DNA of 8,586 nt from Nitrosopumilales archaeon CG_4_9_14_0_2_um_filter_34_16 (GCA_002788515.1 PFRJ01000078.1:1-8586), one strand, 5' to 3'; counted from the first letter of the stretch, positions 1 to 5,784 are shown. Notes: generated from the sequence alone by a model not told the origin. A program made the numbers and translations.

Positions 1-117
1 ATGCTCAATGGAATAATGGATGATGCTGATTTAAGAGAACAGATGGTAGAGTTGATGTTACAACATCAAGATTTCATGAACTCAATTAGGCATGATAACC
101 CTGATGCAGGACACTAG
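1..117 (+). CDS. C-terminal end of a small Met-rich hypothetical protein (partial)
   Basis: The frame is open from base 1 and closes at a TAG at 115-117, giving 38 visible residues. The ATG at base 1 is probably internal, because the gene is cut by the window edge. The peptide is helical-looking, acidic and unusually rich in Met (MLNGIMDD..., LREQMVELMLQHQDFM), followed by a polar tail ending NPDAGH. I recognise no family with certainty. Met-rich repeats of this general look occur in small archaeal proteins of unknown or suspected metal-related function, but that is only a resemblance. The stop lies one base from the rpiA stop on the other strand, so the two genes converge with almost no space between them. 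That tight fit supports this being a real gene end. It could still be a chance open frame, since only 38 codons are seen. Confidence 0.55.
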   Translation: MLNGIMDDADLREQMVELMLQHQDFMNSIRHDNPDAGH

Positions 118-118
118 T

Positions 119-793
119 CTAAATAATATCGAATTTGCCGTTGTCTTTGGCTCTGTAGATTATGTCTGGCTTTCTCAAGAATATTCCAGACTCTAAAACC
201 CCTGCTGTCTGCTTAATTTTTTGACTGAGTGATTTGGGATCCTTTATTGTTCCAAAATCACAATCCAAAATTATGTTTCCGTTTTCTGTAAAGAATGAAT
301 ATCCTTTGTCTAGTGTTCGTATCTGTGTTTTACCACCCATCTTTTTTATTGAATTGGTGACTGAACTTCTTGCTAGCGGATGAACTTCCACTGGTACAGT
401 TCTTGTGAAATTTTTTACAAATTTTGTCTTGTCTGCCATCACAACAACTTTCTTTGCAAGACTAAACAAAATATTTTCTCGTAACAATGCACCGCCGCCG
501 CCTTTGATTACAAATTTTTGTGAATCAATCTGGTCTGCGCCATCAAATACAACATCAATGTGTTCTACTTGATCAGCTTCAACTAGAGGTATCCCTCCTT
601 TCTCTGCAATTAATTTAATTTGTAATGACGTTGGAACGCCTTGAATGCTGTAGTTTTTTAGCTTGATTAATTTTGAAAGTGATTTTACCAGTTCCGTTGC
701 AGCTCGTCCACTGCCTAACCCTATGATGTAATTGTCTTTGACAAACTTCAAGGCATCATTTGATAATGCCTTTATGGCATCATCATACGTCAA
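119..793 (-). CDS. rpiA: ribose-5-phosphate isomerase A
   Basis: Cytosolic enzyme interconverting ribose 5-phosphate and ribulose 5-phosphate, which supplies ribose for nucleotides and histidine. The 224 aa length is normal for RpiA. The phosphate-binding loop is GLGSGRAAT near residues 25-33, where many homologues have GxGTGSTA. The active-site segment DGADQID covers 84-90, with catalytic-type Asp84 and Asp87. It is followed by KGGGGALLREN (97-107), which carries the conserved Lys and Glu. EVHPLA near 136 is also typical. The start is a TTG at 791-793, directly after the TAA of the upstream coiled-coil gene. A GAGGT at 801-805 (minus sense) sits 7 bases before it, and no in-frame ATG lies nearby, so TTG is well supported. 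It is the last gene of the LSm-L37e-coiled-coil-rpiA run and is probably translationally coupled to the gene before it. Confidence 0.95.
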   Translation of the reverse strand: MTYDDAIKALSNDALKFVKDNYIIGLGSGRAATELVKSLSKLIKLKNYSIQGVPTSLQIKLIAEKGGIPLVEADQVEHIDVVFDGADQIDSQKFVIKGGGGALLRENILFSLAKKVVVMADKTKFVKNFTRTVPVEVHPLARSSVTNSIKKMGGKTQIRTLDKGYSFFTENGNIILDCDFGTIKDPKSLSQKIKQTAGVLESGIFLRKPDIIYRAKDNGKFDII

Positions 794-1756
794 TTATTCT
801 ACCTCTGCTTGATCAAGCTTTGATAGAACTCGCATGATGTCGCCTTTGATTTTGTCTAAATCGTCTGCATCTTCATCAAAGTCATCATCTAGAGTAGTTG
901 GTTTTTGTACTGTTGGTTCTGATATTTTTGGTTCTGGAAGTGCTTGGTGTTCTGTAATCTTTGCGACTTCTTTGTTTAGGTCTGGTTTAGTTTCATGTGC
1001 AACTCCTGGTTTTGGTGCAACTGATTGAATAATCTCAATTTTGTCTTCAATTTTTGGCTTTGGCTGTATGATTTCTTGTACAATTTCCTCTTTTGGTTTG
1101 ATTAATTCAGTTTGCATCGCTCTTGGTTGTGGCATTGGTTTTATGACTTGCTTTACGTCTTCAAACAATGGGAACTTTGGTTCTCTTCTTGAAATGTTTG
1201 TTAACGTTGTTAGTTCAAATGATTGTCTTGGTTTTGCAGAGATTTCAATTGTTTCTGTCTTGTTTTCTTTTGGTTTACCAAAGTCAAACACGCTTGAGGT
1301 CTTTTGTTTTGATTCTTGCTCTGCTTTTTGTTCCTTGATTGGAATTTCGATTTTTGCACTTGTTATCTTTGATGACAACTCGTACAACCTGTCATCTAGT
1401 TTTGATAATTTCTGATCCATCAGTGTGATCAAACCATCGCCAACTGGACCCAAGTCTGGATGATGACTTGCTTGCTCTAGTTTTTCTAGTCTAGCTAAAA
1501 TAATTCCCAACTGGTGTTGGTACTTTAGTAATAACTTGTCTTTTTGAATCTTAGAAAACTCTGACTCTGCCTGGTATAGTCTTGAAATAGTTTTAGTTAG
1601 AATGTCTTTTTCGATTTTTAATGTATTGATTTGGCTTTTGATGTGTGAACTGGCACCAAGACTAAGTAACTGATTTTTGTCTCTAGGCATTTTTCGTACA
1701 GCGGCTGCTGTAGCAACACCTGCTAATGAACTAAGAATAAGGACGATTTCTTGCAT
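794..1756 (-). CDS. coiled-coil protein with N-terminal hydrophobic segment, function unknown
   Basis: A 320 aa protein that I cannot assign to a known family. Visible architecture: a hydrophobic N-terminal stretch (residues 4-20, IVLILSSLAGVATAAAV) followed by basic residues (RK..RDK), which could be a membrane anchor or an uncleaved signal. Heptad-like helices at about 38-95 and 109-137 look like a coiled coil. A long Lys/Glu/Pro-rich linker at about 138-288 looks disordered and contains the short motif PKFPLFEDV (193-201). An acidic run follows at 290-300 (DDDFDEDADDL). The protein ends in an amphipathic helix, DKIKGDIMRVLSKLDQAEVE (301-320). The ATG at 1754-1756 directly abuts the L37e TAG and lacks a clear ribosome binding site, so re-initiation is likely. 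The layout (coil, flexible linker, short terminal helix) suggests a scaffold with a C-terminal docking motif. It recalls the general plan of archaeal CdvA, but no PRC-barrel is visible, so I do not call it CdvA. Confidence 0.85.
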   Translation of the reverse strand: MQEIVLILSSLAGVATAAAVRKMPRDKNQLLSLGASSHIKSQINTLKIEKDILTKTISRLYQAESEFSKIQKDKLLLKYQHQLGIILARLEKLEQASHHPDLGPVGDGLITLMDQKLSKLDDRLYELSSKITSAKIEIPIKEQKAEQESKQKTSSVFDFGKPKENKTETIEISAKPRQSFELTTLTNISRREPKFPLFEDVKQVIKPMPQPRAMQTELIKPKEEIVQEIIQPKPKIEDKIEIIQSVAPKPGVAHETKPDLNKEVAKITEHQALPEPKISEPTVQKPTTLDDDFDEDADDLDKIKGDIMRVLSKLDQAEVE

Positions 1757-1924
1757 CTATGTATACCATTTAATCCAGGAATACTTTCTGCGTTTAGCCT
1801 CTGGAAATCCACAACTTGCACATTGGTGATGACGTTTGTGAAGTGAGTTTTTGCCACATCGTCTGCATCGGATGTGAACTTTCTTCTTTGTAAAACCACC
1901 CATAGAAGTTGTTCCTCGAGTCAT
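1757..1924 (-). CDS. rpl37e: 50S ribosomal protein L37e
   Basis: A 55-residue zinc-ribbon protein of the large ribosomal subunit, shorter than common ORF cut-offs. The translation begins MTRGTTSMGGFTKKK and ends SWIKWYT. It carries two Cys pairs, C20-x2-C23 (CRRC) and C35-x2-C38 (CASC), which form the zinc site in this family. It is strongly basic (KKK, RRC, HKRHH, KRRKYSW), as expected for an rRNA-binding protein. The ATG at 1922-1924 is preceded by AGGTGAT (1930-1936, minus sense) with a 5-base spacer, and this site overlaps the LSm stop codon. The LSm-L37e gene pair is a well-known archaeal arrangement. The TAG stop touches the ATG of the downstream coiled-coil gene with no intervening base. 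Confidence 0.96.
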   Translation of the reverse strand: MTRGTTSMGGFTKKKVHIRCRRCGKNSLHKRHHQCASCGFPEAKRRKYSWIKWYT

Positions 1925-1934
1925 TGCAAATCAC

Positions 1935-2171
1935 CTAATTTAGTGCCGGTGGAGGAGATATCATAACGACATTGTCTCCTCTGACTACAATGCTTCCAAG
2001 GCTTTTAGAATCGCCTTCAGATGGGATTTCCTCTGAAGAATCGAGTAGCAGGTTCATGTGTTGGTCAAAACCTAAAAGAGTACCTCTAATGGTCTTGTTT
2101 CCTTTGAGTTTTATCAATACAACTTGATTGATACTCTCATCCAATACTTTTACTGCCATATCAACGGACAT
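1935..2171 (-). CDS. Sm-like archaeal protein (LSm/SmAP)
   Basis: A 78 aa RNA-binding protein of the Lsm/Sm superfamily. In archaea these form ring oligomers that bind U-rich RNA and associate with tRNA and RNA-processing factors. The Sm1 motif runs from about residue 8 to 46, with GTLLGFDQHMNLLLD holding the conserved Gly, the Asp at 36 and the Asn at 40. The variable loop EEIPSEGDSKS leads to the Sm2 motif at about 58-71 (LGSIVVRGDNVVMIS), with the RGDN signature at 64-67. The short tail PPPALN is typical of a minimal Sm protein without extra domains. The ATG at 2169-2171 has a partial site, GTGA, 5 bases upstream. It is the first gene of its operon, with a TATA-like box about 30-40 bases upstream. 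Confidence 0.96.
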   Translation of the reverse strand: MSVDMAVKVLDESINQVVLIKLKGNKTIRGTLLGFDQHMNLLLDSSEEIPSEGDSKSLGSIVVRGDNVVMISPPPALN

Positions 2172-2203
2172 CTATTTCACTTATTGACCATGGTATCAAG
2201 GGA

Positions 2204-2213
2204 TTATATTAAA
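2204..2213 (-). promoter_or_regulatory. TATA-box-like element for the LSm-L37e operon
   Basis: In minus-strand sense the gap between the two minus-strand operons contains GGAAATTTAATATAATCC. TTTAATATAA fits an archaeal TATA box, and the purine-rich GGAAA before it could serve as a BRE. A start about 26-28 bases downstream would fall near 2181, leaving a leader of about 10 bases that just includes the GTGA ribosome site. Position and composition fit, but no start site is proven. Confidence 0.5.
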
Positions 2214-2228
2214 TTTCCATTGGTGTAA

Positions 2229-2951
2229 CTATGAGCTATACCCAGTGAGGCAAGTTTGACACTTTTTTCCGAGATTTTTGATGATTTCAGCTAAAATCTT
2301 CTCCCCTTGTTTCTTTGTAGCTTTCCTTGGATCACCCCAAATTCCATTTTTGGTAGCTTTGGGAAATGATTGATTAGCTAATTTACCAAGTTTTACTATT
2401 TCTTGTTTTGTCATCCCTTCTGTCGTTATTCCTTTCTTTGCCAATTTCATTTTCACGTTTTTTGAAATTGCTAGCATTAGTGATGTTTCTGCAAATCCCG
2501 CATGATCAAACTCTCTTTGCATAAAATGCCAATATGATAATGGAAACACTTTGAGCTTGTTCTTTGAGATTTTTGCCAGTTTTACATCCAGGTTCTTTAT
2601 TGGCTTTAAATTTCCATGATGACCATTAATTATGAACACTGTCTTGATATTATTTGATAGCAGTGACACACACAAGTCAGTAAGAACTGTATTTAATGTT
2701 GATACTCTTAAACTCAAATTAAAAAATGGTGCATGTTCAAATGAAACTCCGTAGTTGAGTGTAGGCAACAACATGTAACCATTTTTTTCAGAAATTCTTT
2801 TTGCCACCTCTGTTACAATGTCCGAATCAGTTGATACAGGCAAGTGCGGTCCGTGCTGCTCAATTGAGCCTATTGGGATCATTGCAACTTGTTTTTTCTT
2901 TGTGATTAATTTTCTAATCTCAGGATCAAACTGAGTTTTTACATTTACCAT
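2229..2951 (-). CDS. creatininase-family amidohydrolase, candidate ArfB (FAPy deformylase)
   Basis: A 240 aa metal-dependent hydrolase of the creatininase family (Pfam creatininase). Seen in the sequence: PIGSIEQHGPHLP (26-38), with Glu31 and His33 at the usual metal-ligand positions; the Asp at 42 in STDSD; NGHHGN (109-114); and HAGFAETS (150-157) with His150 and Glu155. GDPRKAT near 206 is also family-typical. In archaea a member of this family, ArfB, removes formate from the formylamino-pyrimidine made by GTP cyclohydrolase III on the way to riboflavin and F420, so that role is plausible. It is not proven, since related enzymes act on other amides. I chose the ATG at 2949-2951: GTGA lies 5 bases upstream and overlaps the stop of the previous gene. 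A TTG at 2985-2987 would add 12 residues but overlaps the upstream gene by 31 bases and has no ribosome site. A CQTC pair near the C-terminus (231-234) is unexplained. Confidence 0.85.
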   Translation of the reverse strand: MVNVKTQFDPEIRKLITKKKQVAMIPIGSIEQHGPHLPVSTDSDIVTEVAKRISEKNGYMLLPTLNYGVSFEHAPFFNLSLRVSTLNTVLTDLCVSLLSNNIKTVFIINGHHGNLKPIKNLDVKLAKISKNKLKVFPLSYWHFMQREFDHAGFAETSLMLAISKNVKMKLAKKGITTEGMTKQEIVKLGKLANQSFPKATKNGIWGDPRKATKKQGEKILAEIIKNLGKKCQTCLTGYSS

Positions 2952-2956
2952 CTGAT

Positions 2957-3799
2957 TCACTTTGATTTTATGTGAACTTTTCTCCAACGAACTTCAAGCT
3001 TGTTTTCTAAATGCATCTTCATTGCTTTGAGTAGTGTGTCTGCCTCTAGCTTTTGGCCGTTTGATTTGATCTTCTCCAACGTATCATCTGGGTTTACCTT
3101 GAAAGAATCTTGGAAAATAATTGGTCCTTGATCCAAGTTCTCTGTTACATAGTGCGCTGTAACGCCAATTATCTTGGTGCCTCTCTCATAAGCTTGTGCA
3201 TAGGCCAAAGCTCCTGGAAATGCAGGTAGCAATGATGGATGGATGTTAATTATTCTATTTGGATATCTCCAAACAAAGTTAGGACTGAGTATTCTCATGT
3301 ATCTTGCAAGTGAGATCAAATCAATGTCGTATTTTTTGCATACTGTAATTATTTTCTCTTCTGCCTTTTGCTGATCTTTGTCATCTATTGTAACAAATGG
3401 AATCTTTGCTTTCTTTGCTAGCGGTTCTAGTGTTTTTTCTGTGCCAATTATTACTGAAATCTTTCCCTTGAGGGATTTCTTACTGGCAATAATTGTTTGC
3501 AGACAAAGTGGTTCTTTTGTAACTAGTACTGCAATGTTTTTTTGTGAATTAGTTTCGTGATGTGTACTTACGTCCATTCTTTCTCTCTTGGCTAAGCTTT
3601 GAATTTCTGCATCGAATTTTTTTACATCAATTGTTTTTGAAAAAGATACTTCTAGATACATTCCGAAAAGACCTTTGATTACGTTTTGATTCACCTTCTC
3701 AATGTTTCCACGTTTAGAAAATGCAAAATTTGTAAATGCAGCTACGATTCCTTCTCTGTCTTTACCTACAACTGTAATTCCCACTACTGTCTTTTTCAT
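2957..3799 (-). CDS. ACT-domain formyltransferase-fold protein, PurU-like (formyl-THF deformylase or GAR formyltransferase)
   Basis: An ACT domain at the N-terminus (VVGITVVGKDREGIVAAF, then RGNIEKVNQNV) is followed from about residue 87 by a formyltransferase fold. This is the PurU plan: 10-formyl-tetrahydrofolate to tetrahydrofolate plus formate. In numbering from the start chosen here (280 aa), the Asn-His-Asp active-site set is N185 and H187 in INIHPSLLPAFPG, and D223 in ENLDQGP; H216 lies in TAHYV. The surrounding sequence (SLARYMRILSPNF, AYERGTKIIG, TAHYVTENLD) is PurU-like. However, PurU usually has NIHHSFLPAF, whereas NIHPSLLPAFPG is the PurN (GAR formyltransferase) form, so a transferase role is possible. 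I prefer the ATG at 3797-3799, because a TATA-like TTAATAAT lies about 28 bases upstream and would give a leaderless message starting at the ACT domain. An ATG at 3833-3835 would add 12 residues. It is followed after 5 bases by the creatininase-family gene. Confidence 0.85.
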   Translation of the reverse strand: MKKTVVGITVVGKDREGIVAAFTNFAFSKRGNIEKVNQNVIKGLFGMYLEVSFSKTIDVKKFDAEIQSLAKRERMDVSTHHETNSQKNIAVLVTKEPLCLQTIIASKKSLKGKISVIIGTEKTLEPLAKKAKIPFVTIDDKDQQKAEEKIITVCKKYDIDLISLARYMRILSPNFVWRYPNRIINIHPSLLPAFPGALAYAQAYERGTKIIGVTAHYVTENLDQGPIIFQDSFKVNPDDTLEKIKSNGQKLEADTLLKAMKMHLENKLEVRWRKVHIKSK

Positions 3800-3823
3800 G
3801 ACTTGTTTGCTGAAGATTTTCTC

Positions 3824-3831
3824 ATTATTAA
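3824..3831 (-). promoter_or_regulatory. TATA-like element for the PurU-like gene
   Basis: TTAATAAT in minus-strand sense is centred about 28 bases before the ATG at 3799. A leaderless transcript from that ATG would fit common archaeal practice. If the ATG at 3835 were the true start, this element would lie inside the gene and would not be its promoter. The two readings exclude each other. Confidence 0.35.
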
Positions 3832-3840
3832 TCATTAAGT

Positions 3841-3850
3841 GAAATCAAAA
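3841..3850 (-). terminator. T-rich stretch after tRNA-Leu, possible terminator
   Basis: Directly after the encoded CCA, the minus strand reads TTTTGATTTC. Archaeal tRNA genes often end transcription in short T-rich tracts. The tract is weak, so read-through into the PurU-like gene 40-50 bases downstream is also possible. Confidence 0.3.
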
Positions 3851-3938
3851 TGGTGCGGGAGGTGGGATTTGAACCCACGAAATCCTGAGATATAGGGTCC
3901 TAAGCCCTACGCCTTTGACCAGGCTGGGCGACTCCCGC
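3851..3938 (-). tRNA. tRNA-Leu (anticodon UAG)
   Basis: An 88-base class II tRNA with CCA encoded in the gene (3851-3853). On the minus strand the acceptor stem GCGGGAG pairs with CTCCCGC, with discriminator A. The D arm lies in GCCCAGCCTGGTCAAAGGC. The anticodon stem TAGGG/CCCTA closes the loop CTTAGGA, so the anticodon is TAG, reading CUA and other CUN codons. A long variable arm (about 14 bases, with a short ATC/GAT stem) marks it as a leucine tRNA. The T arm is GTGGG-TTCAAAT-CCCAC. The anticodon arm is continuous, so no intron is present. The PurU-like gene lies downstream on the same strand, and the phosphohexomutase gene diverges upstream. Confidence 0.97.
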
Positions 3939-3985
3939 AACGGAGTTGCCATTAAACACAAATTTATCTATTATTGCACACTAGT
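3939..3985. promoter_or_regulatory. divergent promoter region between tRNA-Leu and the phosphohexomutase gene
   Basis: This 47-base AT-rich gap must drive both neighbours. In minus sense TAGATAAATT (3961-3970) is centred about 26 bases before the tRNA 5' end, so the tRNA may be transcribed without a leader. In plus sense the candidates for the mutase gene are ATTAAACA (3951-3958) and AATTTATC (3961-3968). Neither has ideal spacing to the GTG at 3986. The two directions probably share or overlap their TATA elements. Confidence 0.45.
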
Positions 3986-5335
3986 GTGGCAAAATTTTTC
4001 GGAACAAATGGAATTCGCGGAGTTTTTTCTGAAGATTTTACATTAGAATTTGTTCATGATATGACTTTGGCAATTGGAACTTATTTTGAAAAAGGGCCGA
4101 TATTGATTGGATATGATGGAAGAGAATCAAGTCCTGTTATTTGCAAAATTGTCAGTGCTGCTCTTAATTCAATAGGGATTGATTGCAACGTTGCAGGAAT
4201 TATTCCTACTCCTTGTCTTGAGTTTGCAGTAAAGAGTCTGGGATATTCTGGCGGACTGATGATTACTGCATCTCACAATCCACCGCAATACAATGGAATC
4301 AAACCTGCTGCAAAAGACGGAGTTGAGATTTCACGCGGAGATGAACTAATCATTGAAGATATCTACATGCAAAAAAGATGGATCATAAATCCTCAGAAAT
4401 GGGGAATTACGGGAACAGAAGACAGAGCAGTTCAAACATATCTGAATGGAATTATTTCACATATTGATTCTAAACTAATAGAATCAAAACATTTCAAAGT
4501 TGTTTTGGATTTAGGCAATGGTGCACAGGCAGTATCTGCTCCTGATTTTTGTAAAATGTTGCAGTGTGAAACATTTCTTGTCAATCAAAACATTGATGGT
4601 AAATTTCCAGGACGTGGATCAGAGCCTACACCACAAAATCTTTCAGAACTTTCAAAGACTGTAATTGATAAGAGTGCAGATGTAGGAATTGCATTTGATG
4701 GAGACGGTGATCGAAGTATATTCTGTGACAATAATGGTGAGATACTAACTGGTGACAAGTCTGCACTTATTCTCATACAACACATACTGGAGAAAAATCC
4801 CAACTCGCTTGTCGTTACTTGCTTGAATTCGGGATCTAACATTGAAGTGTTGGCTGAGAAATTTAATTCCAAAGTAATTCGCACCAAAGTTGGCAGTGTT
4901 GAAGTATCACGAAAAATGGTTCTAACTGATGCACTAATTGGATTTGAAGAAAATGGTGGATTCATGTTTGGAAAACATAATCAAGTCAGAGACGGATGTA
5001 TGACATTGGCGTTAATGCTTGACATGTTGGCAAGTACTGAAAAATCACTCAGTGAAGAGATTGCTAGTTTATCGCCATCATTTACAACAAAGGACAAAGT
5101 AGATTGCCCTGCACAAAAAGTTCCAGAACTTATCTCTTCATTAAAAGCCGAGTTTCCAAACTCTGACACTAGTGACGGAATAAAGATTACAATAGATCCT
5201 AAAAACTGGGTAATGGTTAGACCCAGTGGTACTGAACCAATTGTTAGAATCTATGTCGAAGCTGAAAGTCAGGATAAATTGGATACTTTGATGTCAGAAT
5301 ATGTTACAAAAGTTCGTTCTATCATTTCCAGATAA
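3986..5335 (+). CDS. glmM: phosphohexomutase, phosphoglucosamine mutase / phosphomannomutase type
   Basis: A 449 aa alpha-D-phosphohexomutase of normal length with all four signature loops. The N-terminus is FFGTNGIRG. The phosphoserine loop is MITASHNPPQYNG, with the catalytic Ser at about 96. The metal loop is FDGDGDR, with Asp at about 238, 240 and 242. The sugar-binding loop is GFEENGGFMFG (321-325 for EENGG), and the phosphate-binding loop is RPSGTEPIVR (412-418). It converts hexose 6-phosphates and 1-phosphates for UDP-GlcNAc, GDP-mannose or other glycan precursors. The EENGG loop is like that of archaeal GlmM or bifunctional mutases, so substrate specificity cannot be fixed from sequence alone and the symbol is tentative. 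I start at GTG (3986), giving VAKFFGTNG. A TTG at 3974 would add four non-family residues and sits too close to the promoter. No clear ribosome site is seen, so the message may be leaderless. Confidence 0.9.
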   Translation: MAKFFGTNGIRGVFSEDFTLEFVHDMTLAIGTYFEKGPILIGYDGRESSPVICKIVSAALNSIGIDCNVAGIIPTPCLEFAVKSLGYSGGLMITASHNPPQYNGIKPAAKDGVEISRGDELIIEDIYMQKRWIINPQKWGITGTEDRAVQTYLNGIISHIDSKLIESKHFKVVLDLGNGAQAVSAPDFCKMLQCETFLVNQNIDGKFPGRGSEPTPQNLSELSKTVIDKSADVGIAFDGDGDRSIFCDNNGEILTGDKSALILIQHILEKNPNSLVVTCLNSGSNIEVLAEKFNSKVIRTKVGSVEVSRKMVLTDALIGFEENGGFMFGKHNQVRDGCMTLALMLDMLASTEKSLSEEIASLSPSFTTKDKVDCPAQKVPELISSLKAEFPNSDTSDGIKITIDPKNWVMVRPSGTEPIVRIYVEAESQDKLDTLMSEYVTKVRSIISR

Positions 5336-5337
5336 CA

Positions 5338-5348
5338 CTTTTAAAACC
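5338..5348 (+). promoter_or_regulatory. TATA-box-like element for the L7Ae operon
   Basis: CTTTTAAAACC begins three bases after the mutase stop codon. A start about 26 bases downstream of its centre would fall near 5369, giving a leader of about 29 bases that contains the kink-turn-like element. The element is a good archaeal TATA match, but the start site is inferred. Confidence 0.55.
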
Positions 5349-5370
5349 AACCGCATCGATGGATAGAATG

Positions 5371-5397
5371 GAGAATGAACCCTTAGGGTGACGAAGT
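5371..5397 (+). promoter_or_regulatory. kink-turn-like fold holding the ribosome binding site of the L7Ae gene
   Basis: ACCC (5379-5382) can pair with GGGT (5386-5389) around a TTA loop. GA (5377-5378) and GA (5390-5391) flank this stem, placed to form two sheared G-A pairs. The three bases before the first GA are AAT (5374-5376), the bulge size and type of a classic kink-turn. G5373 can pair with C5392 next to the bulge. Beyond it the other stem is weak: 5371-5372 GA faces 5393-5394 GA, mismatches that could form further sheared pairs. The Shine-Dalgarno-like AGGGTGA (5385-5391) lies inside the fold, 6 bases before the ATG. L7Ae binds kink-turns, so binding here could shut off its own translation. 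The weak second stem is the main doubt. Confidence 0.45.
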
Positions 5398-5784
5398 ATG
5401 GGAAAAGCATATTATGTTAAATTTGAGACGCCAGAAGACCTTGTAGGTCCAATCTTAGAGGCTGTTAGAGTTGCATCTACCAGTGGTAAAGTAAAGAAAG
5501 GAACCAACGAAGCAACCAAGGCAATTGAACGTGGAACTAGTAAACTAATTGTAATCGCTGAAGATGTTGAGCCAGCAGAGGTAGTAGCCCATCTTCCAAT
5601 TCTATGTGAAGAACAAGGTGCAGCATATGCCTTTGTACCAAGTAAACAAGAATTAGGCAAGTCATTAGGTATTGATATCACTTCTGCCGCTGCAGCAATT
5701 TTGGATGCTGGTGATGCACAACACATTGTAGACCAAGTTGTATCATCCATTGCTAAAATTAAAGGCGGTAAGACCGAACAATGA
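5398..5784 (+). CDS. rpl7ae: 50S ribosomal protein L7Ae
   Basis: A 128 aa RNA-binding protein of the L7Ae/L30e/S12e family. In archaea it is a ribosomal protein and also a core subunit of box C/D and H/ACA guide RNPs and of RNase P, binding kink-turn RNA in each. The RNA-contact helix KGTNEATKAIERG (34-46) is intact, followed by SKLIVIAEDVEP, HLPILCEE and AFVPSKQELG, all family hallmarks. Length is normal. The ATG at 5398 has a strong site, GGGTGA, 6 bases upstream. It is the first gene of the L7Ae-S28e-L24e-ndk-aIF5B run and overlaps S28e by four bases (ATGA). Its leader can form a kink-turn-like structure, which suggests autoregulation. Confidence 0.97.
   Translation: MGKAYYVKFETPEDLVGPILEAVRVASTSGKVKKGTNEATKAIERGTSKLIVIAEDVEPAEVVAHLPILCEEQGAAYAFVPSKQELGKSLGIDITSAAAAILDAGDAQHIVDQVVSSIAKIKGGKTEQ

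Noticed and set aside
834..1415. Two plus-strand open frames (834-1028 and 1041-1415) opposite the coiled-coil gene
   Set aside because: They are antisense to a K/E/P-rich coding sequence, rich in Ser, Phe and Cys with no family features. The minus-strand gene explains the region.
794..1756. The coiled-coil gene as the cell-division protein CdvA
   Set aside because: The general layout is similar, but no N-terminal PRC-barrel is visible and no cdvB or cdvC gene lies in the window.
2952..2987. Longer form of the creatininase homologue starting at TTG 2985-2987
   Set aside because: It would overlap the upstream gene by 31 bases without a ribosome site, while the ATG at 2951 has GTGA at the right distance.
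3937..3949. Inverted repeat GCAAC-GGA-GTTGC at the tRNA 5' border
   Set aside because: Five pairs with a three-base loop are easily met by chance, and the likely transcription start at the tRNA 5' end would leave most of it out of the RNA.
4585..5169. Minus-strand open frames opposite the phosphohexomutase gene
   Set aside because: They are shadows of the mutase coding sequence, which has all four signature loops on the plus strand.
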